Positions 6,641-14,375 are shown, counted from the first letter of the stretch. The stretch: DNA of 17,088 nt from Clostridiales bacterium (GCA_021200895.1 JAJQFX010000137.1:1-17088), one strand, 5' to 3'. Made by a program: numbers and translations. Notes: generated by a model from the letters alone, not told the origin.

Positions 6641-8422
6641 ATGCAGGAAGAGAAGAACAAGCAGAGCAAACTCAGCTCCTGGGGGCTGATGAAGCGGTTC
6701 CTGCCCTATATGGCCCGGTATAAGGGCGTGATGGTCTTTGACCTGTTCTGTGCGTCCATGACCACGCTGTGCGACATCGTGCTGCCCCAAATCATGAGCT
6801 ACCTGACCAACAGCGCCACCGATGCGGAGGTGGAGCTCACCGCCGCGGCAGTGTGGAAGATGGCGGCGCTATACCTGGTGCTGCGGGTCATTGACGCCGC
6901 CGCCAACTACTATATGCAGAGCACCGGCCACATCATGGGTTGTTACATCGAGACGGATATGCGCCGGGATGCCTTCGGCCATTTGCAGCGCCTCAGCACC
7001 ACCTATTACTCCAACACCAAGGTGGGCCAAATCATGGGCCGCATCACCAACGACCTGTTCGACGTGACGGAGTTTGCCCACCACTGCCCGGAGGAGTTCT
7101 TCATCGCCGCCATCAAGGCGGCAGCCTCCTTCATCATCCTGTGCCAGGCCGACGTGATGCTGACGCTGGTGGTGTTCCTCTGTGTGCCGCTGATGCTGGT
7201 GGTCTCCGTCTACCTGAACGGCAGGCTGAAGCGGGTGTACCGGCTCCAGCGGTTCCAAATCGGCGAACTGAACGCCGCCATTGAGGACAGCCTCCTGGGT
7301 CAGCAGGTGGTGAAGGCTTTTGCAGTGGAGCGGCAGGAGCAGGAGAAGTTTGAGGAGAGCAACCAGCAGTTCCTGGCCATCAAGAAGAAGGGCTACTACG
7401 CCATGGCCGCCTTTGGCACCTCCACCCGGCTGTTTGACGGGCTGATGTACCTGGTGGTCATTGTGGCGGGCGGGCTGTCCCTGGTCTACGGGCGCATCAG
7501 CGCGGGAGATTTGGTGGCCTATGTTCTGTACGTCTCCACCCTGATTGCCACCATCCGGCGCATCGTGGAGTTTGCCGAGCAATTCCAGCGGGGTATGACC
7601 GGCATCGAGCGCTTCCTGGAAATCATGGACACCCCCATTGAGATTCAGGACGCGGAGGATGCCGTGCCCCTGGAGGTCAGGGAGGGCGGCATCGGCTTTC
7701 ACGATGTCAGCTTCGAGTATCCGGACGACCATAACAAGGTGCTGCGCCATGTGGAGCTGAACATCCGCCCCGGGGAGAATCTGGCGCTGGTGGGCCCCTC
7801 CGGCGGGGGCAAGACCACCCTGTGCAACCTGATCCCCCGGTTCTACGACGTGACCAGCGGCCAGATTTTAATTGACGGCCAGGACATCCGCCAGGTGACG
7901 CTGGAGAGCCTGCGGAAGTCCATCGGCGTGGTGCAGCAGGACGTGTACCTGTTCAGCGGCACCGTGGCGGAGAACATCTCTTACGGCAAGCCGGAGGCCA
8001 GCCGGGCGGAAATCGAGGAGGCGGCCCGGCTGGCCGGTGCGGAGGAGTTCATCCTCCAGCTGAAGGACGGCTATGACACCTATGTGGGCGAGCGGGGCGT
8101 GAAGCTGTCCGGCGGGCAGAAGCAGCGCCTCTCCATTGCCCGGGTGTTTTTGAAGAATCCGCCCATCCTGCTGTTGGACGAGGCCACCAGCGCCCTGGAC
8201 AATGAGAGCGAGGTGCTGGTGGGCCAGAGCCTGGATAAGCTGGCCAAAGGCCGCACTACCCTGACCATCGCCCACCGCCTGACCACCATCAAGAACGCAG
8301 ACCGCATCCTGGTGCTGGGCAAGCGTGGCATTGAGGAAGAGGGCAATCATCAGGAGCTGCTGGCCCAAAAGGGCATCTATTACCGGCTGTGGAACGGCCT
8401 GGTGGAAGGGCAGACCCTGTAA
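6641..8422 (+). CDS. ABC transporter, fused permease and ATP-binding half-transporter (exporter type)
   Basis: The 593-residue half-transporter has a six-helix exporter membrane domain (about residues 25-320) followed by a nucleotide-binding domain. Visible motifs are Walker A GPSGGGKTT (385-393), signature LSGGQ (489-493), Walker B ILLLDE (509-514, catalytic Glu514), D-loop SALD and the switch histidine in IAHRLT (H545). The MsbA/lipid- or drug-export class is clear; the substrate is not. With only one such gene present it probably works as a homodimer. The frame is open from 6458 inside proA, but the start at 6641 is chosen because it follows the promoter, has AGAAAGGG upstream and gives the usual N-terminus. 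It is followed after 37 bp by a RadC-domain gene in the same operon. Confidence 0.94.
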   Translation: MQEEKNKQSKLSSWGLMKRFLPYMARYKGVMVFDLFCASMTTLCDIVLPQIMSYLTNSATDAEVELTAAAVWKMAALYLVLRVIDAAANYYMQSTGHIMGCYIETDMRRDAFGHLQRLSTTYYSNTKVGQIMGRITNDLFDVTEFAHHCPEEFFIAAIKAAASFIILCQADVMLTLVVFLCVPLMLVVSVYLNGRLKRVYRLQRFQIGELNAAIEDSLLGQQVVKAFAVERQEQEKFEESNQQFLAIKKKGYYAMAAFGTSTRLFDGLMYLVVIVAGGLSLVYGRISAGDLVAYVLYVSTLIATIRRIVEFAEQFQRGMTGIERFLEIMDTPIEIQDAEDAVPLEVREGGIGFHDVSFEYPDDHNKVLRHVELNIRPGENLALVGPSGGGKTTLCNLIPRFYDVTSGQILIDGQDIRQVTLESLRKSIGVVQQDVYLFSGTVAENISYGKPEASRAEIEEAARLAGAEEFILQLKDGYDTYVGERGVKLSGGQKQRLSIARVFLKNPPILLLDEATSALDNESEVLVGQSLDKLAKGRTTLTIAHRLTTIKNADRILVLGKRGIEEEGNHQELLAQKGIYYRLWNGLVEGQTL

Positions 8423-8459
8423 AGACCTGAAAAAAGCCGCTGACGAAGGGGGGAGACAG

Positions 8460-9128
8460 ATGGAGGAGCAGGAGCGCCAGCTTCTGGAGCAGATGCTCAC
8501 CCGGAGCTGCGGCAAAGGGACGGAGGCCGGGCCGGTGACGGAGCGGCTGCTGGCGGAGTTTGGCTCCCTGTACGATGTGCTGCACGCCTCCCCCAATGCC
8601 CTGGAGCAGGTGGAGGGAGTGAGCGAGGGGTTCATCCGGTTCACCCAACTGACTGCCGCCATATTCGAGTACTGCCATCGGCAGGAGCAGGATCAGCGCG
8701 AAATGCTCCAAAGCCCCCGGGACGCGATAGCATATCTGCGCCCGTACTTCTTCTCCGCGGAGCGGGAGCAGCTTTATCTGCTCCTTCTGGACGGGAGAAA
8801 CCGGGTGAAGGTCTGCCACCATTTGGCCCAGGGAGCGCTGGACTCCGTTCCTATGGACTTCGGCGCCATCGTGAAGCTGACCCTGGAGAGCGGGGCCAGC
8901 GGCGTGATTCTATCCCACTGTCATATCAGCACCTCAGAGCAGCCATCTGAGGCCGATTTGAGGGTCACGGCGCAGCTAAAGCAGGTGCTGGACGACCTGG
9001 GCGTCAGGCTGGTGGATCATATCATCTTCGCGGACGGGGCGGAAGCCTCCATGGCGGAGTTGGGGCTGTTGGGCCGGACAGCGGAGCAGCTTTACGGGCC
9101 GGACGGCTCCACGAACGCAGAACAATAA
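8460..9128 (+). CDS. RadC/JAB-domain protein (UPF0758 family)
   Basis: The 222-residue protein has an N-terminal helix-hairpin-helix-like region (about residues 15-75, LEQVEGVSEGFIRFTQL) and a C-terminal JAB/MPN metal-binding fold. The metal ligands are present: H153 and H155 (HCH) and D166 (PSEAD), followed by LVDHIIFADG, the standard RadC tail. However, the canonical HNHPSG is changed to HCHIST, losing the proline and glycine. RadC was named for a repair phenotype later traced to another gene; the biochemical role of the family remains unsettled. The start at 8460 has GGGGGGAG directly upstream; the open frame further upstream overlaps the transporter. It shares the ABC transporter's promoter, and its stop lies in the left arm of the terminator. 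Confidence 0.88.
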   Translation: MEEQERQLLEQMLTRSCGKGTEAGPVTERLLAEFGSLYDVLHASPNALEQVEGVSEGFIRFTQLTAAIFEYCHRQEQDQREMLQSPRDAIAYLRPYFFSAEREQLYLLLLDGRNRVKVCHHLAQGALDSVPMDFGAIVKLTLESGASGVILSHCHISTSEQPSEADLRVTAQLKQVLDDLGVRLVDHIIFADGAEASMAELGLLGRTAEQLYGPDGSTNAEQ

Positions 9129-9169
9129 CGCAGAGGAGACAGACATTCAGTCTGTCTCCTCTGCGTTTT
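9127..9169. terminator. Bidirectional terminator shared by radC-like gene and GerMN gene
   Basis: An 18-bp perfect stem (9127-9144 with 9150-9167) encloses a 5-nt loop, ATTCA. On the plus strand it ends in TTTT (9166-9169). On the minus strand it is followed by TTATTGTT. The plus-strand stop codon overlaps the left arm, and the minus-strand gene's stop codon is in the loop, so the stem doubles as coding sequence for the last residues of the GerMN protein. Confidence 0.92.
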
Positions 9170-10040
9170 CCTGTGGATAAACGGTTTGGCCGTCCAACGC
9201 GGTGGCGTCTGAGGTGTGGAACCGGACGGCATTCACCCCCTCCACCTGGCAGAGGGATTCCACAATGCTTTCCTGCCACAGGCCACCGTTTTGCAGGATG
9301 CACTCTGTCCAGCTGTCCGGCAGCTGCACCTCGCAAATCCCCTGGGAGACGGACACCTCCGCGCTGGAGAAGCTGGCCTCTGGAAAGACGCTGTAGTCAG
9401 AGGAACCAACGCACAGGGCTTCCAGGATGGCGATGCACCAGGTTCGGGAGGCGGTGCCAAAGACGGACAGCTCCCGGTAGTCCGCCTCCAGCGCGGTGCC
9501 GTCCGCGTTGGGGAAGTATAGCTGTACGGCAAAGGTGACCGGGTCGGACACAGCCCCCCGCAGCATGGCCTGTTCCTGGGTCAGGACGCCGCTTGGCCCG
9601 TTGGGCAGAGGGCTGCCCTCCAGCAGCAGGAGAAGGCCGTCTACCCCGTCCAGCTGGCACAGGGTCAGCACCAGGCTGTAGTTCGCGGCGGTCAGCGCGC
9701 TGCCGGACAGCTTGCCGTATTCCTCACTGAAATTCAGGGTCAGTACGCTGCCCGAAAGCTCGCAGCTCAGCAGCCGGACAGAGGACGGGAAGGGGGAGGT
9801 CTGGGTGGCCAGTTCCGGGCCGTCCAGCAGGGCGTTCACCAGCTGGCTGGCGGCTGCCTCGCAGTCGCTCGTGTCCACGGTCAGGGTGGCGTCGCTGCTA
9901 TAGATGCTCCCGGACTCCGCCTCGGCGGAGAGGAAGTAGAGGGCCAGCGTCGTCCCGGATTTCGCCTGGGTGCTGCCGCCGCACCCGCAGAGGGAGAGGG
10001 CCAGCAGCAGGGAGAGTAACCCGCAGATGCCTTTCTTCAT
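9147..10040 (-). CDS. GerMN-domain lipoprotein (GerM-like)
   Basis: The 297-residue protein begins with a lipoprotein signal peptide (MKKGICGLLSLLLALSLCGC; predicted lipidated Cys20 after LCG), so it should be anchored on the outer face of the membrane. The mature part appears to contain two GerMN-like domains: about 30-140 (TTLALYFLSAEAESG ... LLDGP ... VLTLNFSEEYGKL) and about 165-285 (FAVQLYFPNADGT ... ILEALCVGSSDY ... GICEVQLPDSW). This is the two-domain arrangement of Bacillus GerM, a sporulation and germination protein. Its ATG overlaps the histidine kinase stop by four bases (ATGA, 10040-10037), so it belongs to the two-component operon. A sensing partner or envelope role is inferred from this, not shown. 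Its 3' end is embedded in the shared terminator. Confidence 0.85.
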   Translation of the reverse strand: MKKGICGLLSLLLALSLCGCGGSTQAKSGTTLALYFLSAEAESGSIYSSDATLTVDTSDCEAAASQLVNALLDGPELATQTSPFPSSVRLLSCELSGSVLTLNFSEEYGKLSGSALTAANYSLVLTLCQLDGVDGLLLLLEGSPLPNGPSGVLTQEQAMLRGAVSDPVTFAVQLYFPNADGTALEADYRELSVFGTASRTWCIAILEALCVGSSDYSVFPEASFSSAEVSVSQGICEVQLPDSWTECILQNGGLWQESIVESLCQVEGVNAVRFHTSDATALDGQTVYPQENAEETD

Positions 10041-11473
10041 AGCGATGCCTCCTCCTGTGCCAGTGGGAAGGTGACGAGGAACCAGGTGCCCCGCTCCGCG
10101 CCGGGGCCGAGGGTGATGTCGCCGCCCCAGCGCTTCACCGTGTCCCAGACGATGGACAGCCCCAGCCCGGTTCCTCCGGCGGCCCGGGAGCGGGCCTCGT
10201 CCACCCGGAAGAAGCGGTCAAAGACCTTGTCCCGGTCTGCCTCCGGGATGCCGATGCCGGTATCCTCCACCCGGAGCTGCACCTTGCCTTCCGCCTGCCA
10301 GGCGGAGACGTTGACGCTGCCGCCGGGGAGGTTGTATTTCACGGCGTTTTCCATCAGGTTGAAGAGGATTTGGTACAGGTCGTCCTCATTGGAGCGCACC
10401 GGGCACCGCTCCTCCAGGTGCAGCTGAATCGTTACATCCCGCTCTCGGGCCACCGGCTCCAGCAGGTGGGCGGCATCCCGCACGGAATCCCGCACATCCA
10501 GCACGGCGGAGGGCACCTCCTGGCCGTCGTCCAGCCGGGTCAGCACCAGCAGGGCCTCGGTGATGCGGCTCAGGCGCTGGGCCTCGTCCCCGATGTCGGC
10601 CACAAACTCCTTCGTGGTGGCCATATCGATTTGGTCGCTTTGCAGGATGGAGTCGGTCAGCAGGCGGATGGAGGCCAGAGGGGTTTTCAGTTCGTGGGAG
10701 GCATCGGAGACGAAGCGCCGCCGCACCTCGTCGGTCTGCTCCAGCCGCTCCGCCAGCTCGTTGAACTCCTCGGCCAGCAGGGCCAGCTCGTCTTTGCCCC
10801 GTAGGTCTGCCCGATACTGGTACTCGCCCTCCCGCAGCACCGCGATGCCGGACAGCAGGCGGCTGATGCCGCTGGTCATGCGGTGGCTCAGGAAGATGCT
10901 GAACAGCACGGCGATGGCGAAGAACAGGACGGACAGCTTCCACAGGTTGTCCTGCAAGCCTTGCAGCATTTCCGCCTGCTCCACATCGTATTCGTAGACA
11001 TAGACCGCGCCGATGATAACGTTGCGGTACACCACCGGGGAGGCGGCCCCGCTGCGGAACGCCCCGTCCTGGTAGGCGCTTTGAAAGACCACGTTCCCCG
11101 CCAGCGCCTGGGTGACCTCCGCAAACAGGGCGTAGCGGGTGACGCTGGCCTCGTCCGTGGCGGTGTCGTACAAAATCAGGCCGCTGTCATCCGTCACCAG
11201 CACACGGGTCAGGCCGTCGTCGTTCAGCGCCGACATGACCTGGGCCACGCCGTCCGCCTGTAACTCCTGCAATTCGGATAGGTAGGAGGCCATGACGGAG
11301 GTCTGGCTCTCCAGAGTACTCTGCTTGTTCCGGAAAATCAGGTTCTGGGTGGCCAGCATGGGGTAGGTGTTCAGCAGCACCAGCAGTACGGAGATGATAA
11401 CGATGTAGGAGACGATGAATTTGAAGCGCAGGCTGTGGGGAAAGGACACGTCCTTCCTCTGATGCTTGTTCAC
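10037..11473 (-). CDS. Sensor histidine kinase (HAMP, HisKA, HATPase; PhoR/WalK-like)
   Basis: The 478-residue membrane kinase has a first transmembrane helix (about 19-34), an extracellular sensor region of about 140 residues (36-177), a second helix (about 178-196) and a HAMP segment (about 197-250). The HisKA domain has the phosphoacceptor His260 in SDASHELKTPLASI. The ATPase domain shows the N-box NLMENAVKYN (372-381), the G1 box DTGIGI (404-409), the F-box DRFFRVD and the G2 box GGTGLGL (433-439). All key residues are intact. The start is GTG at 11473, with GGGAGG nine bases upstream; no ATG lies between it and the upstream in-frame stop. It follows the response regulator by 45 bp and overlaps the lipoprotein gene. 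There is no PAS domain, unlike WalK. The signal is unknown. Confidence 0.94.
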   Translation of the reverse strand: MNKHQRKDVSFPHSLRFKFIVSYIVIISVLLVLLNTYPMLATQNLIFRNKQSTLESQTSVMASYLSELQELQADGVAQVMSALNDDGLTRVLVTDDSGLILYDTATDEASVTRYALFAEVTQALAGNVVFQSAYQDGAFRSGAASPVVYRNVIIGAVYVYEYDVEQAEMLQGLQDNLWKLSVLFFAIAVLFSIFLSHRMTSGISRLLSGIAVLREGEYQYRADLRGKDELALLAEEFNELAERLEQTDEVRRRFVSDASHELKTPLASIRLLTDSILQSDQIDMATTKEFVADIGDEAQRLSRITEALLVLTRLDDGQEVPSAVLDVRDSVRDAAHLLEPVARERDVTIQLHLEERCPVRSNEDDLYQILFNLMENAVKYNLPGGSVNVSAWQAEGKVQLRVEDTGIGIPEADRDKVFDRFFRVDEARSRAAGGTGLGLSIVWDTVKRWGGDITLGPGAERGTWFLVTFPLAQEEASL

Positions 11474-11518
11474 GCGGCTTGGCCTCCCTTCTATGGATGG
11501 AGTGTGGGGGAACGCTTA

Positions 11519-12205
11519 TCAGCGGGGGGACAGGTAGTAGCCTACCCCCCACTTGGTCAGAATCAGCTTCGGGTTGGCGCTGTCCTGCTCCAGCTTTTCC
11601 CGCAGGCGGCGGACGTGGACGTCTACGGTGCGGTAATCTCCCTGATAATCATAGCCCCAGACCTTGTCCAGCAGCCGCTCCCGGCTGTAGACATAGCCGG
11701 GGTTGTGCATCAGCAGGGAGATCAGGTCGAACTCTCTGGCGGTCAGCTCCACCCGCTGGCCGTCCTTCCAGGCGCAGCGCTGCCCCTCGTCCAGGGAGAC
11801 GCCGCCCCGGGACAGGGCCTCCGGCTCCGTCTGGGCGGCCTTGCCGCTGTTGGCCCGGCGGAGCAGGGCCTTGATGCGGGCTTTCAGTTCCAGGATGTTG
11901 AAGGGCTTGGTCACATAATCGTCTGCGCCGCACTCAAAGCCCATCAGCTTGTCCATATCCTCGCTCCGGGCGGTGAGCATGATGATGGGCACGTCGGAAA
12001 AGGTGCGGATCTGTACGCAGGCGTCCAGGCCGTCTAGCTTGGGCATCATCAGATCCAGGATGATAAGGTCGGGGTGCTCTGTCCTGGCCAGGGCTACGGC
12101 TTCCTCCCCGTCTCCGCCGGTGATGACCTCATAGCCCTCGTTCTCCAGGTTGAACTTGATGCCCTTGACGATGATGCGCTCATCGTCCACTACTAATAAT
12201 TTCAT
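11519..12205 (-). CDS. OmpR/PhoB-family response regulator
   Basis: The 228-residue regulator has a receiver domain (1-120) with acidic pocket D7/D8, phosphoacceptor D51 (LIILDLMMPKLDG), switch T78 and conserved K100 (TKP). A winged-helix DNA-binding domain spans about 130-228 (LTAREFDLISLLMHNPG, DYRTVDVHVRRLREKL, GVGYYL). It is full length and intact. The start has GGAGG six bases upstream. It is the first gene of the operon with the histidine kinase and GerMN lipoprotein, so it is likely the cognate partner. Possible targets include its own promoter and the divergent carboxypeptidase gene, but no repeat matching a known OmpR-type box was seen in the gap. Confidence 0.95.
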   Translation of the reverse strand: MKLLVVDDERIIVKGIKFNLENEGYEVITGGDGEEAVALARTEHPDLIILDLMMPKLDGLDACVQIRTFSDVPIIMLTARSEDMDKLMGFECGADDYVTKPFNILELKARIKALLRRANSGKAAQTEPEALSRGGVSLDEGQRCAWKDGQRVELTAREFDLISLLMHNPGYVYSRERLLDKVWGYDYQGDYRTVDVHVRRLREKLEQDSANPKLILTKWGVGYYLSPR

Positions 12206-12292
12206 TGACTTCCTCCAGGCGGAACGGACGATGCGGATTTGGCGCGCCTGTCCGTATTTCCAGAAATTTCAGATTATTTTTAGAATTCCGCG

Positions 12293-12321
12293 TTGCATGG
12301 GCGGTCTGCTTCTGCTATAAT
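12293..12321 (+). promoter_or_regulatory. Promoter of dacA-like gene (extended -10)
   Basis: TTGCAT (12293-12298) and TATAAT (12316-12321) are 17 bp apart, with TGC before the -10 making an extended -10. Predicted transcription starts near 12328, giving a leader of about 89 nt. Confidence 0.75.
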
Positions 12322-12397
12322 AAACTTAGTGTGTGTTCAGCAGCGCGGTGCTCCGGCTTTGGCGTGGCTGTGCAGCCGCCCTGCGTTTATTATAGCA
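12313..12397. repeat. 13-bp inverted repeat carrying two facing -10 elements
   Basis: TGCTATAATAAAC (12313-12325) and GTTTATTATAGCA (12385-12397) are perfect inverted copies 59 bp apart. Each copy contains TGCTATAAT on its own strand, so the two -10 elements point at each other. The left arm lies upstream of its predicted start, so the repeat is probably DNA-level rather than an RNA stem. Confidence 0.7.
12389..12397 (-). promoter_or_regulatory. Candidate extended -10 promoter of the two-component operon
   Basis: The minus strand reads TGCTATAAT here, with no good -35 box at 17 bp (the sequence there is TAGGAA). An extended -10 can work without one. Transcription would start near 12382 and leave a leader of about 177 nt that crosses the plus-strand promoter. 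Confidence 0.5.
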
Positions 12398-12416
12398 TAT
12401 TTGACAGAGGTTTCCT

Positions 12417-13799
12417 ATGAAAAAGATAAAAGTTCTCTCCTTTTTTTGCGCGTTTTTTCTTTGCGTGACTGCGCTGACCGCTCCGGCGGCGGCGCTGAGC
12501 CGTTCCGCCTCGGATATTTTGGAAAGTATGGAGGTAGAGGCCCAGGCGGCCCTGCTGGTGGATGCGGATACGGACGTGATTTTTTACGAGCAGAACGCCT
12601 ATGATACGGTGTATCCCGCCTCCATCACCAAGGTGATGACGGCGGTGTGCGTGTTCCGGGCCATTGAGGACGGCCAGCTGAGCTTGGATACCGAGGTCAC
12701 CGCCCAGTCGGACTGCTGGGACGGGCTGGACTATACCAGCTCCAACGCCAACATTCGGGAGGGCGAGGTCCTCACTGTAGAGGATCTGCTGTACTGTATG
12801 CTGGTGGCCTCCGCCAACGAGGCGGCCAACATCCTGGCGACGGCGGTGTCCGGCAGCATTGACGACTTTGTGACGCTGATGAACGAGACAGCCGCAGAGC
12901 TGGGCTGCACCGGCACCCACTTCGTCAACCCCCACGGTATGCCGGACGATGACCATTACACTACCTGTTACGACCTGTACTTAATGGCGAAGGAAGCCAT
13001 GCGCTTTGACGATTTCCAGACCATCGTCAAGAGCAAGGAGTGCTATATCGACCCCACCAACCGCTCCGAGCAGCGGCACTACTATAATACCAACGGTCTG
13101 CTGTCCAACCTGAAATACATCGGCTACGTCTACGATAAGTGCATCGGCATCAAGACCGGCTCCACTGACGACGCGGGCTACTGCCTGATGGCCGCTGCGG
13201 AGGAGGACGGTCAGATGCTCATCTCCGTGGTCATGGGCTGCGAGAATCCGGTGGTGGACGGGACGACTCAGCGGCTGCAATTCAGCGAATCCTCCCGCCT
13301 GCTGGAGTGGGGATTTGAGAACTTCTCCACCATCACCATCCTGGAGGAGAATGAGCCGGAGGGCACCGTGCCCGTCACGCTCAGCGACGAGACAGACTAT
13401 GTGACGGTGGTGGCGGCGGAGACCCTGGAGGCGCAGCTGCCCAATGACATCACCGCGGACGACTTCCGGAAGGACATCAACCTCATCAGCGAGGTGGAGG
13501 CTCCGGTCACCAAGGGAGACGTACTGGGTACCATGACCCTGACCCTGGACGGGACGGAGTACGGCACGGTGAATCTGGTGGCGGCCAACGATGTGGCGGT
13601 GTCCGAGGTGCTGCTGAGGAAAGCCCAGCTGGAGACGCTGGCCGGTCAGTGGTGGATGAAAATCGTCTTTTTGGTGGCGGGGCTGGTGCTGCTGCTGGTG
13701 CTGCTGCGGCTGCTGGTGTTCCGCCCGAAGAAGAAGAGTCGGTACGGCTCATCCAGCGGCGCCCGGCGGAGCAACTACCGGGGCGGACGCAGGAGGTAA
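12417..13799 (+). CDS. D-alanyl-D-alanine carboxypeptidase, peptidase S11 (PBP5/DacA-type)
   Basis: This enzyme trims the terminal D-Ala from peptidoglycan stem peptides outside the membrane. The 460-residue protein has a signal peptide (residues 1 to about 26, with a hydrophobic core and APAAALS). The three penicillin-binding motifs are intact: SITK (S69, K72), SAN (132-134) and KTG (246-248). A C-terminal beta domain follows (about 295-405). Unlike the amphipathic anchor of classical PBP5, it ends in a true transmembrane helix (about 415-435) and a 25-residue Arg/Lys/Ser/Gly tail, which by the positive-inside rule should be cytoplasmic. AGAGG lies upstream of the ATG. It is divergent from the envelope two-component operon. 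DacF-type sporulation paralogues cannot be excluded. Confidence 0.93.
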   Translation: MKKIKVLSFFCAFFLCVTALTAPAAALSRSASDILESMEVEAQAALLVDADTDVIFYEQNAYDTVYPASITKVMTAVCVFRAIEDGQLSLDTEVTAQSDCWDGLDYTSSNANIREGEVLTVEDLLYCMLVASANEAANILATAVSGSIDDFVTLMNETAAELGCTGTHFVNPHGMPDDDHYTTCYDLYLMAKEAMRFDDFQTIVKSKECYIDPTNRSEQRHYYNTNGLLSNLKYIGYVYDKCIGIKTGSTDDAGYCLMAAAEEDGQMLISVVMGCENPVVDGTTQRLQFSESSRLLEWGFENFSTITILEENEPEGTVPVTLSDETDYVTVVAAETLEAQLPNDITADDFRKDINLISEVEAPVTKGDVLGTMTLTLDGTEYGTVNLVAANDVAVSEVLLRKAQLETLAGQWWMKIVFLVAGLVLLLVLLRLLVFRPKKKSRYGSSSGARRSNYRGGRRR

Positions 13800-13842
13800 G
13801 CGTTCTAACATGTTGAGCAACTGAAGACGGAATCGTAACATT

Positions 13843-13882
13843 GCCCTCAACTGCCGATAGCGGCAGTTGAGGGCTGTTTATT
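13843..13882 (+). terminator. Terminator after carboxypeptidase gene
   Basis: GCCCTCAACTGCCG (13843-13856) pairs perfectly over 14 bp with 13861-13874 around the loop ATAG, followed by TGTTTATT. The T-run is interrupted but adequate. Confidence 0.82.
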
Positions 13883-13933
13883 ATAAATTGACTGTATTAA
13901 AAGCCCTGACAGCCCCCAAATAGGAGAATAGTG

Positions 13934-13961
13934 TTGAAAAGGACGAAAATTCTGCTATAAT
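13934..13961 (+). promoter_or_regulatory. Promoter of PBECR2-like nuclease gene
   Basis: TTGAAA (13934-13939), a 16-bp spacer and TATAAT (13956-13961) with TGC before it (extended -10). The 12 bases ending in this -10 (TTCTGCTATAAT) are identical to those at 12310-12321. Confidence 0.72.
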
Positions 13962-13997
13962 GACCTCAAGGAGAGAGAGTACAGGAGGGAAAACTCA

Positions 13998-14375
13998 TTG
14001 TATGTAGTAGGAGAAATTGATATTGAGAAATATCACGTGGTATCTGACAGAATCAGAACAAGTGAGGTCATTATAACAGATGAACGAATAGCACACATTC
14101 AAAAACGGCATCCAAATGATTATGAACGCTATTCTAGGTATATGGAAGATATTGTAAAGAATCCACAGTATATTTTGGAAGCAAATAAGCCTAACACAGC
14201 GGTTTTGTTGAAAGAATATAGAAATGATGATGAACGTATACAACTCATCTTAAGGCTTGCCATTGAAGAGGATCCACAGGGCTATAAAAATTCTGTGATT
14301 ACTTTCCTGAGAATTGAAAAAAAGCGATTTGAACGGTACCTGCGCACAAAGAAAATCCTTTACAAATCAGAATGA
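13998..14375 (+). CDS. PBECR2-like nuclease-fold protein (orphan, AT-rich)
   Basis: The 125-residue protein resembles stand-alone PBECR2 domains, the phage Barnase-EndoU-ColicinE5/D-RelE-like nuclease fold described in phage and mobile-element polyvalent proteins. Recognised marks are VIITDERIAHIQKRHPNDY near residue 25, the mid-region VKNPQYILEANKPNTAVLLKEY and the C-terminal NSVITFLRIEKKRFERYL with KKILY. I cannot name the catalytic residues with certainty. The start is TTG at 13998, set by AGGAGGG eight bases upstream; the nearby ATG is out of frame. Base composition is strikingly AT-rich compared with the GC-rich neighbours, which suggests transfer. It has its own promoter. No adjacent antitoxin, phage or integrase gene was found. 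Function (RNase, toxin or relic) is unproven. Confidence 0.72.
   Translation: MYVVGEIDIEKYHVVSDRIRTSEVIITDERIAHIQKRHPNDYERYSRYMEDIVKNPQYILEANKPNTAVLLKEYRNDDERIQLILRLAIEEDPQGYKNSVITFLRIEKKRFERYLRTKKILYKSE

Noticed and set aside
12401..12406. TTGACA as a -35 box just before the carboxypeptidase start
   Set aside because: The matching -10 position would fall inside the coding sequence and reads AGATAA; the upstream TTGCAT-17-TATAAT promoter is better placed.
13888..13893. TTGACT as an extra promoter before the nuclease gene
   Set aside because: At 17 bp downstream the sequence is AGCCCC, not a -10 box.
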